Under the pieces are notes generated by a model. It was not told the origin of the DNA and ran no database searches. It saw only the letters and a list, made by a program, of their open reading frames with translations. Shown in pieces: positions 28,544 through 37,316 of a DNA stretch of 64,000 bases; the stretch's first letter is position 1; every line of letters starts with the position of its first letter. The stretch comes from Allostella vacuolata (GTDB lineage Bacteria > Pseudomonadota > Alphaproteobacteria > ATCC43930 > Allostellaceae). Made by a program: the position numbers and the translations under genes. The stretch covers positions 434,501-498,500 of the forward strand of contig AP019702.1 in the NCBI GenBank assembly GCA_006739055.1, given 5' to 3'.

Positions 28544-29674
28544 ATGGCTGAACTCTGGATACCGGCGGCCTTCTATCGCGGCGGGTCGAGCAAGGGTGTC
28601 TTCTTCCACCATCATGACCTGCCTGCCGACGCGGCGGTCCGCGACCGCATCTTCCTCTCGGTCATCGGCAGCCCCGATCCCTACGGCCGGCAGCTCGACG
28701 GCATGGGCGGCGGCATCTCGTCCCTGTCCAAGGTGGTCATGATCGGTCCGCCGACTCGCGAGGACACTGACGTCGACTACACCTTCGGCCAGGTGGCGGT
28801 CGATCGTCCCGTCGTCGATTGGGGGGCCAACTGTGGCAACCTCTCCTCGGCGGTCGGCCCCTTCGCGATCGACGAGGGACTGGTGCCGGGGCCGGATGGC
28901 GAGCGGCTGGTACGCATCCACCAGACCAACACGCGCAAGGTCATCCACGCTCGGTTCCAGGTCCGGGACGGCAAGGCGGTGACCGCGGGCGATTTCGCCA
29001 TAGCTGGCGTCGCCGGCACGGGCGCCCGCATCCGGCTCGATTTCCTCGATCCCGGCGGCAGCGTGACCGCCGGGCTGCTGCCGACTGGCAATCCCATGGA
29101 CCGGTTGGCGCTTCCCGGGCGGCCGCCGGTCACGGTCTCGCTGGTCGATGCGACCAACCCCGTGGTGTTCGTCGCTGCCGCCGACATCGGCCTGACCGGT
29201 ACCGAGCTGCCCGATGCGATCGAAGCGCGGCCCGAGGTGATGGCCCTGCTCGACCGCCTGCGCCGCCATGCCGGGGTGCTGGCCGGTCTGGGCGGCACGC
29301 CGGGTGCCGTACCCCTGGCCAATCCCAAGGTTGCGGTCGTGGCCCCGCCGGCGCCGTTCCGCACCTTGGACAAGCGCCGGATCGGACCAGGCGACCACGA
29401 TGTCGGGGTGCGGATGCTGTCGATGGAGCGTGCCCACCGCGCCGTCACCCTGACGGGCGCCATGTGCCTCGGTGTCGCCGCCGGGATCGAGGGCACGGTC
29501 GTCCAGCGGCTGGCGCGCGCGCCCTCGTCGGACGGCGAGTTGCGGGTCGGCAACCCGTCCGGCGTCATCTCGGTCGGCTCGACCGTGCGTTTTGACGGCC
29601 GCTGGATCGCTGACAGCGCCGTCGTGTTCCGGACCGCGCGGCGCCTCATGCAAGGGTCGGTCGCCGCCAGCTGA
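28544..29674 (+). CDS. PrpF/GalD-like isomerase (DUF453 fold)
   Basis: 376 residues with two diaminopimelate-epimerase-like halves. PrpF (aconitate isomerase) and GalD (4-oxalomesaconate tautomerase) belong here and move double bonds in unsaturated tricarboxylates. The N-terminal YRGGSSKGVFF, the cysteine in WGANCGNLSSAVG and the second-half GAMCLGVAAG match the family's catalytic loops. It suggests that the pathway passes through an unsaturated di- or tricarboxylic acid. Start ATG is 10 bases after the oxygenase stop. Confidence 0.88.
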   Translation: MAELWIPAAFYRGGSSKGVFFHHHDLPADAAVRDRIFLSVIGSPDPYGRQLDGMGGGISSLSKVVMIGPPTREDTDVDYTFGQVAVDRPVVDWGANCGNLSSAVGPFAIDEGLVPGPDGERLVRIHQTNTRKVIHARFQVRDGKAVTAGDFAIAGVAGTGARIRLDFLDPGGSVTAGLLPTGNPMDRLALPGRPPVTVSLVDATNPVVFVAAADIGLTGTELPDAIEARPEVMALLDRLRRHAGVLAGLGGTPGAVPLANPKVAVVAPPAPFRTLDKRRIGPGDHDVGVRMLSMERAHRAVTLTGAMCLGVAAGIEGTVVQRLARAPSSDGELRVGNPSGVISVGSTVRFDGRWIADSAVVFRTARRLMQGSVAAS

Positions 29675-29687
29675 TGGAGGGCAGAGC

Positions 29688-30431
29688 ATGCGCCTGAAGG
29701 ACAAGGTCGCCCTCGTCACAGGCGGCGCCACTGGCCTCGGCCTCGCCACGGCGAAGCTGTTTCATCGGGAAGGAGCGCAGGTGGCCATCCTCGGTCGGCG
29801 GGTGGATGCGCTGGCCGATGCCGCTCGCGAGATCGGGCAGGGGACGCTCGACCTGCCGGCCGACGCCACCGTTCCGGCGCAGGTCGGCGCCGCCATCGAC
29901 CGGATCGTCGCCGCCTTCGGCCGGCTCGACGTCGTTGTCCATGCCGCCGGCGCGGTGGTCGAGCGCACCGACGTCGAGCAAACGACGCTCGACGGATTCC
30001 GCGATACCTTGGAAGCCAACGCGACCAGTGCGTTCGTCGTCGTCCAGCAGGCGTTGCGGGCGATGGATCATGGCGGCTCGATCGTGCTGATCGGGTCCGT
30101 TGCCGGCATGGTGGGATCGGCCGGCCGCTTCTCCTACGCGACGGCCAAGTCGGCCATGGTCGGGATGACACGGCAACTGGCGCTCACGCTGGGGCCACGG
30201 GGCATCCGGATCAATCTGGTCGCCCCGGCCCTGGTGCCGACCCCGCTGTCGGCTCGACTGATCGAGAGCATGTCGGCCGAAGAGATGGCCAGGACCCTTG
30301 CGGCCTATCCTCTCGGCCGCCTCGGCGAGGCAGCGGACGTCGCCTATGCATGCCTCTATCTGGGCAGCGACGAGGCTGGATGGGTGACCGGTATTGCACT
30401 TCCGGTGGCCGGCGGTCGTGTCACGCACTGA
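29688..30431 (+). CDS. Short-chain dehydrogenase/reductase (SDR)
   Basis: 247 residues. TGGATGLG Rossmann motif (about 11-18), HAAGA, GSVAGMVG and catalytic YATAK, with the usual GWVTGIALPVAGG end. GGAGG precedes the ATG. It is the last gene of the tauD-tct operon. Its stop is 4 bases from the stop of the relaxase gene on the other strand, so the operon end is fused to mobilization DNA. The last 84 codons are duplicated at 45.3 kb. Confidence 0.88.
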   Translation: MRLKDKVALVTGGATGLGLATAKLFHREGAQVAILGRRVDALADAAREIGQGTLDLPADATVPAQVGAAIDRIVAAFGRLDVVVHAAGAVVERTDVEQTTLDGFRDTLEANATSAFVVVQQALRAMDHGGSIVLIGSVAGMVGSAGRFSYATAKSAMVGMTRQLALTLGPRGIRINLVAPALVPTPLSARLIESMSAEEMARTLAAYPLGRLGEAADVAYACLYLGSDEAGWVTGIALPVAGGRVTH

Positions 30432-30435
30432 TTTG

Positions 30436-31677
30436 TCATGGAGAGATGCCGGATTCGCGATGGCGGCGCCTGCGGTGCGTGATCACCAGCTCGTTACCCT
30501 GATCGGGGATGCCGATCCCCATGGTCATATAGTTGGCAATCTCCCCGTTCCGTCGGCCCGTCTCGACAGTATGAATGCGGCGCGCCTGCCGGATCTCGTG
30601 CTGAAGGCGGCGCCGCTCCGCCAGCTGCTGCTCGATCAGCGCCTGCTTCTCGGCGCGGTCGCGCTTGCGGGCGAATGCGGCTTCCTGCGCGTTCAGCTCC
30701 CGGATCTTCTTGTTGCGGCCGGTGACCCAGTCCCACAGGCCGAGCAGCCCTTGCGCAGCCGGTTGGCGCGCTGGCGGCTTTCGAGGATGGTGCGGGTTTC
30801 CTGGACGGCCTTTAGTTCCTGCAGCGCCGATCGCTGCCGCTGGACCAGTTGGAGGCGCTTCGCCCCCATCGCCGCCTTCCGCTCGGCGAATTCGGCATCC
30901 GCTGCCGCGATGTGCGCCCGCAGCCTCGCCGTCATGCGCGGCGCCAGGTCCGCCTTGGTCCGCTCGACCGTCGGTAGATCCTGCGGATCGCCGAGCCGGG
31001 CGGCGATCTCCTTCGGCTTGATGGCGAGCCAGCGGGAGAGGGAATAGACCTCGCCTTTATAGTCGACGGCGACGAAGCCGCGGCGGTCGCCCTGGGCCAG
31101 ACAGTAGCCCTTGGCGGCTAGGGCATTGGCGAAGGCGGCACGGGAGTCCGAGACCGACCAGCATTCCTGGAGCAGCGCCTTCTGCGCCTTCGGGTCGACC
31201 TTGGCCCGGCGCGCCTGCTGCCATTCCTGCCGGCATCCGCCAGCCCTGCTCCAGGTAGAGCTGACGGGACAGGTCGTGCAGCTTGCGCTTGAAGTGCGGC
31301 AGGTGGACCGCGCGCATGGTCTGGGCGTCGATCCGTGACCAGACGCAATGGGCATGGCGGCGGCCTTCCTTCTCGTGGAAGACGATCGCCCGCGGCTGGC
31401 CGGTCAGGCCGAGCCGCTCCTCGATCGTGTCGATGGCGGCTTCGAACACCTCGACCGGGACACTCTCCGTCTCGGGCGGGTTGAGGCTGACGGAGAAGAG
31501 GAACTGCCGGCACTTCGTCCCGCGGCTGATGGCGTAGGCTTCATGGAACGCGCCGTTCAGGTCTTCGGCGACGAAGCCGCGGAGTTCGTGGACCTCGACA
31601 TGGTCGTTCTCGTCCATGCGAAGCAGGTGGACGGCAAGCTGCTTGCCGCCCGCGCGCTGGCTGGCCTTGAGGATCAT
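30436..31677 (-). pseudogene. mobA: Relaxase/mobilization nuclease, two frameshifts
   Basis: The N-terminal frame (31677 to about 31230) gives MILKASQRAGGKQLAVHLLR, then FHEKEGRRHAHCVWSRID with the metal-binding histidines and YLEQGWRMPAG. These are hallmarks of relaxases of alphaproteobacterial mobilizable plasmids. The frame then changes: EWQQARRAKVDPKAQKALLQECW continues in the next one. Intact relatives carry a short extra stretch here, so a small deletion is likely. A second shift near 30745 leads into LLGLWDWVTGRNKKIRELN and a coiled-coil tail ending with TMGIGIPDQGNELVI and the stop at 30436. The gene overlaps mobC by four bases. It can no longer make a full relaxase as read. Confidence 0.8.
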
Positions 31678-32114
31678 GGGCCGGCAGCTTCCCGCAGGCC
31701 AAGCGCCCGCATCAGCGCATCGCGCATCTGCCGCACGTTCGCGCAGGCGTCGAGCAGCTCCTTCTCGGCATCGGGTGTGACGGGCAGGGCGCCGATGTTC
31801 GCCGCCTTGGCCAACTGGTTGAGGTTGCTGGTGAGCCGCGACTGGCCCAGCTCGGCCAGCAGGCCGGCAATCGCCACCTGGTCCCGGACGACGACACGGC
31901 TGCGCGTCGGCCGGCGCTGCTGGCTCTCGCCCAGCAGGCGCTGCCGGACATAGGCGCCGATCGGCACGCTGCCGGCAGCCGCCTCCAGGTGGCGGCGCTC
32001 GTCCTCGGTCAGGCGGATGCTGAAGGGACGGGTCTTCTGGCGTCCGTTCCGCGCCGCGTGCTTGTTATGGGATGGTAGTTTGGCGTTGCAGTTGAAGCCG
32101 TCGGTCAGGGGCAT
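31674..32114 (-). CDS. mobC: MobC-like relaxosome accessory protein
   Basis: 146 residues. A basic N terminus with a ribbon-helix-helix-like segment (RPFSIRLTEDERRHLEAAAG) is followed by IGAYVRQRLLGE and a helical tail (LLAELGQSRLTSNLNQLAKA), the MobC pattern. MobC proteins bind oriT and help the relaxase open the strand. The ATGA overlap with the relaxase start and the repeats immediately upstream support the call. Confidence 0.82.
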   Translation of the reverse strand: MPLTDGFNCNAKLPSHNKHAARNGRQKTRPFSIRLTEDERRHLEAAAGSVPIGAYVRQRLLGESQQRRPTRSRVVVRDQVAIAGLLAELGQSRLTSNLNQLAKAANIGALPVTPDAEKELLDACANVRQMRDALMRALGLREAAGP

Positions 32115-32119
32115 GGCGG

Positions 32120-32261
32120 CACCGGGAAATCCGAGGATTTCCGGTGCTCAAGGTAGGTGTTCCAGTCGGCCAGAACCTCGAAAAGCTCGTTCGAGGTCGA
32201 GCCGTCCGGGCCCACCATTCGCCCAGCTCCTGATTGAAATCATTGAGCAATGATCTCAATC
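32120..32261. other. Inverted-repeat-rich region, candidate oriT
   Basis: Three inverted repeats lie in 142 non-coding bases just upstream of mobC. The first, 32120-32146, has CACCGG and AAATCC arms with one bulged G. The second, 32176-32196, is a perfect 7 bp, CCTCGAA / TTCGAGG. The third, 32232-32261, is an AT-rich pair of 14-bp arms with one mismatch and a 2-base loop. Origins of transfer usually sit here relative to mobC-mobA. The third repeat could instead be the terminator of nnrS, whose stop is at 32330. The 13-bp tRNA repeat (32206-32218) lies between the second and third. Confidence 0.45.
32206..32218 (+). repeat. tRNA 3'-end direct repeat, candidate attachment site (right copy)
   Basis: Exact copy of CCGGGCCCACCAT from the 3' end of the tRNA at 12.8 kb, in the same orientation. 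No tRNA can be folded around it. It marks the boundary between mobilization DNA and the nitrate-respiration operon. Confidence 0.4.
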
Positions 32262-32329
32262 TGACTGAATGGTCCCACCGATCGGCCTGCGGGACTGGGG
32301 GCCGGTAGCGGGGCATCCTCCCTCCGCCT

Positions 32330-33538
32330 TCAATCCTTGATCCGCGCACCCCACAGCTTCGGGCCGTAGACGCCGACATAGAGCAGGAAGGCCGACATCC
32401 AGGCGAGGCCAGACAGGATCAACCCGGGCTGGTGGAGATCGGACGCCAGCGTCGCACCGACGCGGGCGACGGCCGCCACCGTGACCAGGAGGTAGATCGC
32501 GACGGTGGCGCCGTCGGCCGCCAGCTTGCGGCCGGTATGGCCGAGCGTGGCGCGCGTCATCATCGCCAGCATCATCGTCGCCATGGCGCCCGCGCCGAAC
32601 GCATGCAGCGTCGCTGCCCGCGGCACGATGCCGGTCGCCACCAGGCTGGCTGCCATCAGGGCGAAGCCGACCGCGACCCAGAGATACCCCAGGTGCAGGA
32701 CCAGGACGAGCGGCTCGGCCGTCGTCCGCCAGCCCTGCCAACGCGCCAGTCGGACGGCATGGGCCACCGCCGCGAGGCCGGCGGCAGCCGCCGGCAGCGG
32801 TCCCTCGGCGCCGGCGATCCAGAGGGCCGACGCCGCGACCGTCAGCGCGACGACCAGGCCGTCGAACCACGCCTGCGACACCGGCAGCGGCTCGCCGCGC
32901 CCGCTCATCATCAGCCAGTTGCGGGTGAAGGCCGGGACGATGCGCCCGCCGATGAGGGCGATCAGCAGCACGATGGTGAAGAGCCCGATCTCCGGCCCCG
33001 CGGTCGCGCCGCCCGGCACGAGGCCGGCCATGTCGGCGTGGTAGACGCCGTTGCCGGCGAGCAGCAGGAGCCCGCCCGCCACCATCGGCAGGTTGCGCCA
33101 GTTGCGGCCGGCTGCGACCTGCATCGCCGTCCGGACGAGCAGGACCACCGGGAAGGCGAGGTCGAGGACGGCCGAGGCCGCGAGGCCCGGCGCATCCGGC
33201 GCCAGCATCGCGATCCGGCCGGCCGCCCAGGCCGCGGCGATCGCCGCCAGCGGCAGCCCGGCCGCCTTCGGCTGGCCGGTCCAGCTCGGGACGGCGGTCA
33301 GCAGGAAGCCGCCGACGACGCCGGCAGCGACGCCGAACACCATCTCGTGGACGTGCCAGGCGAGCGCCCCGTGGCTGCCGCCGGGCGACGGCCCGCCGGA
33401 CAGCGCCGCCAGCCAGAGGCCGAGGGCGACGACGGCCCAGGCAGCCGCGCCGAGGAACAGGGGACGGAAGCCGTCCCGCAGGATCGGCGGCGGCAGCGGG
33501 CCCTCCGTGGCGCCGATGGTCAAGGGTCGAGCGGTCAT
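32330..33538 (-). CDS. nnrS: NnrS-family heme- and copper-containing membrane protein
   Basis: 402 residues with about 12 hydrophobic helices. The N-terminal LRDGFRPLFLGAAAWAVVALGLW and the histidine-bearing WHVHEMVFG, and later MTRATLGHTGR, are diagnostic of NnrS. NnrS proteins protect denitrifiers against nitrosative stress and accompany nitrate, nitrite or NO reductase genes. It is the last gene of the nar operon, 27 bases after the parvulin gene. Confidence 0.9.
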   Translation of the reverse strand: MTARPLTIGATEGPLPPPILRDGFRPLFLGAAAWAVVALGLWLAALSGGPSPGGSHGALAWHVHEMVFGVAAGVVGGFLLTAVPSWTGQPKAAGLPLAAIAAAWAAGRIAMLAPDAPGLAASAVLDLAFPVVLLVRTAMQVAAGRNWRNLPMVAGGLLLLAGNGVYHADMAGLVPGGATAGPEIGLFTIVLLIALIGGRIVPAFTRNWLMMSGRGEPLPVSQAWFDGLVVALTVAASALWIAGAEGPLPAAAAGLAAVAHAVRLARWQGWRTTAEPLVLVLHLGYLWVAVGFALMAASLVATGIVPRAATLHAFGAGAMATMMLAMMTRATLGHTGRKLAADGATVAIYLLVTVAAVARVGATLASDLHQPGLILSGLAWMSAFLLYVGVYGPKLWGARIKD

Positions 33539-33565
33539 GATGAAACTCCCGGCCGCAGGATCGGC

Positions 33566-34360
33566 CTACTGCACCAGGGGCGTCCCGCCGCCGGCGAGGT
33601 CGACGCCGCGGATGTCGTTGCGGTCTGCGAGGATCTGCAGGTACTGCGCGCAGCCGCGCCGCCACACCGCCTCGTCCAGATACTCCGCGATCCGCTCGCG
33701 AACCGCCGCGAAGGGCAGTTCGCGACCGTCGATGCGCCGGTCGAGACGCAGCACATGGACCCCGTACCGGCTCTTCACCGGCACCGGGCAGAGCTGGCCT
33801 GGCTCCAGCGCGAAGAGGAAGGTCTCGAACTCCGGCACCGTCTGGCCGCGGCCGACCTGGCCGAGGCTGCCGCCGACGCCGGCCGAGGGGCAGGCAGAAT
33901 GGGTCTTGGCAAGGGCGGGGAAGCGTTCCGGTGCCCGCTGCAGCTCGGCGATCAGCGCCTCCGCCGCCTGCACCGCCGCGGCATAGGCCGAGTGATCGTC
34001 GGGTGCGGCGGAAAACAGGATGTGGGCCGGCTCGAACAGGTCGGGCGAACGGAAGCGTGCCCGGTTGCGCTCGTAGTAGCGCCGGCAGGTCTCCTCGTCG
34101 GCGACGGGCAGCGCAACGGCGCTGTCCAGCAGGCGGTCGATGAGCGCGTCCTCCTCGGTCCGGCGGGCGTCGCCGTCCGCGGTCGGCGGCGCCTCCAGCC
34201 CCTGCCGGCGGGCCTCCTGCAGCAGAAGCTCGCGCACCGCGAGGGCCCGTGCGGCCTCGGCCCAGGCGGCCTCGGCGGACGCCGCCGGATGGTTCTGCAT
34301 CTCGGCGGCGATGGCGTCGTCGGGGATGACGACGCCGTTGACGGTGGGTTGCACGTTCAT
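33566..34360 (-). CDS. Parvulin-type peptidyl-prolyl isomerase of the nar operon
   Basis: 264 residues. The N-terminal helical part resembles SurA/NifM-type chaperone regions. The parvulin domain lies at about 105-215 (EPAHILF, then GGSLGQVGRGQTVPEFE and VKSRYGVHVLRLDRR). There is no signal peptide, so it acts in the cytosol, probably helping fold NarG/NarH or insert cofactors. Similar isomerases follow narI in many proteobacterial nar operons. It starts 7 bases after narI. Confidence 0.88.
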   Translation of the reverse strand: MNVQPTVNGVVIPDDAIAAEMQNHPAASAEAAWAEAARALAVRELLLQEARRQGLEAPPTADGDARRTEEDALIDRLLDSAVALPVADEETCRRYYERNRARFRSPDLFEPAHILFSAAPDDHSAYAAAVQAAEALIAELQRAPERFPALAKTHSACPSAGVGGSLGQVGRGQTVPEFETFLFALEPGQLCPVPVKSRYGVHVLRLDRRIDGRELPFAAVRERIAEYLDEAVWRRGCAQYLQILADRNDIRGVDLAGGGTPLVQ

Positions 34361-34367
34361 GGTCGCC

Positions 34368-35075
34368 TCACTCGGCCGGGGTCAGCGGCGGACGGCGGCC
34401 GCGCACGACCTGGTAGCCGGGCCGCCAGAGGTAGCGCAGGGGCGCGCTCAGCATGTGGACGAGGCGGGTGAAGGGGAACACCAGCAGGATCGTCAGGCCG
34501 AGGAAGAGGTGCGCCTTGAAGATCGGATGGGTGTCGCGGACATGGGATGCCGCCTGGAGGTCGAAGGTGAAGATGCCCTGCGCCCAGGACATGAACTTGA
34601 CCATCTCGTGTCCGTCCATGTGGCCGAGCGAGACCGGGATCGTCGCCAGCCCGATCAGCAGCTGGACATAGAGCAGCACCAGGATCGCGATGTCGGCGAA
34701 GGACGAGGTGCGGCGGATGCGTGGGTCGGCAAGGCGGCGATGCAGCAGCATGGTCGCGCCGACCAGGCAGACAATGCCGGCGGCGCCGCCGACCGCGATG
34801 GCCAGGCCCTGCTTGAAGCCGTGGCTGATGCCGACCCAGTCGAAGATCGCGATCGGCGTCAGCAGCCCGACGAGATGGCCGAAGAAGACGATCAGGATGC
34901 CGACATGGAACAGCACCGAGCCGAGCACGAGCTGGCGCCGCCGCAGCAGCTGGCTCGAGCCCGAGCGCCAGGTATAGGGCTCGCGGTCGTAGCGGACGAT
35001 GCTGCCGAGGGCGAGCACCGCCAGCGCGATGTAGGGATAGATGCCGAAGATCGCGGTGTTGAGATGGTCGGCCAT
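34368..35075 (-). CDS. narI: Respiratory nitrate reductase gamma subunit (cytochrome b)
   Basis: 235 residues, normal for NarI. Five membrane helices carry the two b hemes that take electrons from quinol. Heme histidines lie in LFHVGILIVFFGHLVG, and in FKAHLFLGL and TRLVHMLS near the C terminus. The N terminus MADHLNTAIFGIYPYIALAV is highly typical. Thirteen bases separate it from narJ. Confidence 0.95.
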   Translation of the reverse strand: MADHLNTAIFGIYPYIALAVLALGSIVRYDREPYTWRSGSSQLLRRRQLVLGSVLFHVGILIVFFGHLVGLLTPIAIFDWVGISHGFKQGLAIAVGGAAGIVCLVGATMLLHRRLADPRIRRTSSFADIAILVLLYVQLLIGLATIPVSLGHMDGHEMVKFMSWAQGIFTFDLQAASHVRDTHPIFKAHLFLGLTILLVFPFTRLVHMLSAPLRYLWRPGYQVVRGRRPPLTPAE

Positions 35076-35088
35076 GGCGAGGCCCTCC

Positions 35089-35790
35089 TCAGCGCCCGGC
35101 CGGCGGCGCCGGCGGGTCGGTCATCCGTTGCAGCATCCACTCGGCCTTGGGGCAGGCGCCGGCCGGGTCCGGATCGGGACCGAAGGTGACGGCGGTCTCG
35201 GCCCAGGCGCGGTCGAGTGCGGCGAGGTCGGACGGGTCGTCGTCCGGCTCTGCCCGTGCCGCCGCCAGATGTTCCGGCGAGGCGGTCGCCCCGGCCAGCG
35301 CCTCCAGGGCGGCGAAGGCGGCGGCATAGTCGCTCCGTCGCTTCTCCAGCCGTTCGCGCAGCGCCGTCAGCACATGCAGCGGCTGGCCCAGCAGTTCCCG
35401 CGCCGCGGCCATCGGCCGGGTGGCGAGGAACTCGAGGAAGAGTGGCAGATGGTCCGGCAGCTCGCGTGCCGACACGAAGAGGCCGTGCTCGGCATACATG
35501 GTCTGCAGGTCGACCATCGCCTGCCCGCGGTCGCGGCTCTCGCCGTGGACATGCTCGAAGAGATGCAGCGACAGCGACCGCGTGCGGTCGAAAAGCAGGA
35601 CATAGCCCTCCTGCAGGTCGTAGAGGTCGTCGCTGCCGAGCCGGTCGACGAGGCGGTAGAGCGCCGGGTGGCGCCGCTGCGGCAGGAGGCCCTCGGCGGC
35701 GAGCGCCGCGGCGAGGGCCGGGGCCGCCTGCTGCAGCTCCTCCGTCGGATAGGTGAGCAGCAGGGACAGCGCCTTGAAGGTACGGATCAT
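35089..35790 (-). CDS. narJ: Nitrate reductase assembly chaperone
   Basis: 233 residues. NarJ binds apo-NarG in the cytosol and allows molybdenum cofactor insertion. The helical TorD/NarJ fold shows LLTYPTEELQ, LQEGYVLLFDRTRSLSLHLFEHVHGESRDRG and DHLPLFLEFL. ATG 35790 overlaps the narH stop by four bases (ATGA). Confidence 0.94.
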   Translation of the reverse strand: MIRTFKALSLLLTYPTEELQQAAPALAAALAAEGLLPQRRHPALYRLVDRLGSDDLYDLQEGYVLLFDRTRSLSLHLFEHVHGESRDRGQAMVDLQTMYAEHGLFVSARELPDHLPLFLEFLATRPMAAARELLGQPLHVLTALRERLEKRRSDYAAAFAALEALAGATASPEHLAAARAEPDDDPSDLAALDRAWAETAVTFGPDPDPAGACPKAEWMLQRMTDPPAPPAGR

Positions 35791-37316
35791 CGCATCAGCT
35801 CCGTCGGGGTGTTGACGGTCTTGCGCCTCGGCTGGGCGAAGAGGTTGCCGGCGGACGATCCGCCGGAGCAGCCGTTGCCGAAGCTGAAGCCGCAGGAGCC
35901 GCGGACGTCGTAGGCGTCCTCGCCGATCTCGCGGTGGGCGGTCGGGATGACGAAGCGGTCCTCGTAGTTGGCGATCGCCATGACGTGGTACATCGCCTCG
36001 ATCTGGGCCGGCGACAGGCCGACGCGGGCCGCGACCGCGGCATCGATGACGCCGTCGATCGTCTTGGCCCGCATGTAGGCCCGCATCGCCAGCATCCGCT
36101 CCAGCGCCAGCGCCACCGGCTCCTCCTTGCCCGCCGTCAGCAGGTTCGCGAGGTAGCGCAGCGGAATGCGCAGCGACCGGACGTCCGGCATGTCGCCGTC
36201 GAGGCCCATGCGGCCCGCCTCGGCCGCCGACTGGATCGGCGACAGCGGCGGCACGTACCAGACCATCGGCAGCGTCCGGTACTCGGGATGCAGCGGGAAG
36301 GCGATCTTCCAGTCCATCGCCATGCGGTAGACCGGCGACCGCCGGGCCGCCTCCAGCCACGCCTCCGGCACGCCGTCGCGGCGCGCCTGGGCGATCACCT
36401 CCGGATCGTCGGGGTCGAGGAAGATCGAGAGCTGCGCCTCGTAGAGATCCTGCTCGTCGGCGGCCGAAGCCGCCTCGGCGATGCGGTCGGCGTCATAGAG
36501 CAGGACGCCGAGATAGCGGATGCGGCCGACGCATGTCTCCGAGCAGACGGTCGGCTGGCCCGCCTCGATGCGCGGGTAGCAGAAGATGCACTTCTCCGAC
36601 TTCCCGCTCGACCAGTTGTAGTAGATCTTCTTGTAGGGGCAGCCGGAGATGCACATGCGCCAGCCGCGGCACTTCTCCTGGTCGATCAGGACGATGCCGT
36701 CGTCCTCCCGCTTGTAGATCGCGCCCGACGGGCAGGCGGCGACGCAGGTCGGGTTGAGGCAGTGCTCGCACAGCCGCGGCAGGTACATCATGAAGGTGTT
36801 CTCGAACTGCCCGTAGATCTCCTTCTCGACGCCCTCGAAGTTGGCGTCCTTCGAACGCTTGGCGAACTCGCCGCCGAGAATCTCCTCCCAGTTCGGGCCC
36901 CACTCGATCTTCTCCATGCGCTCGCCGGTGATGAGCGAGCGCGGCCGCGCCGTCGGCGAGGCGCGGAGGTCACCGGCCGTCTGCAGATGCTCGTAGTCGA
37001 AGGTGAAGGGCTCGTAATAGTCGTCGATTTCCGGCAGGTCCGGATTGGCGAAGATCTTGGCGAGGATGCGCCACTTCGCCCCCATCCGCGGCTGCAGCTT
37101 GCCGCCGCGCGTCCGGACCCAGCCGCCGTTCCACTTGCCCTGGTTCTCCCACTCCTTGGGATAGCCGATGCCGGGCTTGGTCTCGACGTTGTTGAACCAC
37201 GCGTATTCCATGCCCTCGCGATTGGTCCACACGTTCTTGCAGGTGACGGAGCAGGTGTGACACCCGATGCATTTGTCGAGGTTCAGCACCATGCCGATCT
37301 GAGCACGAATCTTCAT
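35787..37316 (-). CDS. narH: Respiratory nitrate reductase beta subunit
   Basis: 509 residues. Four iron-sulfur clusters are held by the cysteine groups CIGCHTCSVTCKNVW, CEHCLNPTCVAACP, CRGWRMCISGCP and CIFCYP with CSETCVG. The tryptophan in the third group marks the [3Fe-4S] cluster of NarH. It passes electrons from NarI to NarG on the cytosolic side. It overlaps narG and narJ by four bases each. Confidence 0.97.
   Translation of the reverse strand: MKIRAQIGMVLNLDKCIGCHTCSVTCKNVWTNREGMEYAWFNNVETKPGIGYPKEWENQGKWNGGWVRTRGGKLQPRMGAKWRILAKIFANPDLPEIDDYYEPFTFDYEHLQTAGDLRASPTARPRSLITGERMEKIEWGPNWEEILGGEFAKRSKDANFEGVEKEIYGQFENTFMMYLPRLCEHCLNPTCVAACPSGAIYKREDDGIVLIDQEKCRGWRMCISGCPYKKIYYNWSSGKSEKCIFCYPRIEAGQPTVCSETCVGRIRYLGVLLYDADRIAEAASAADEQDLYEAQLSIFLDPDDPEVIAQARRDGVPEAWLEAARRSPVYRMAMDWKIAFPLHPEYRTLPMVWYVPPLSPIQSAAEAGRMGLDGDMPDVRSLRIPLRYLANLLTAGKEEPVALALERMLAMRAYMRAKTIDGVIDAAVAARVGLSPAQIEAMYHVMAIANYEDRFVIPTAHREIGEDAYDVRGSCGFSFGNGCSGGSSAGNLFAQPRRKTVNTPTELMR

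Noticed and set aside
32190-32217. Second tRNA gene ending at the 13-bp repeat
   Set aside because: The 5' side has no matching acceptor, D or anticodon arm, and the supposed T stem does not pair; only the 3' end is shared.
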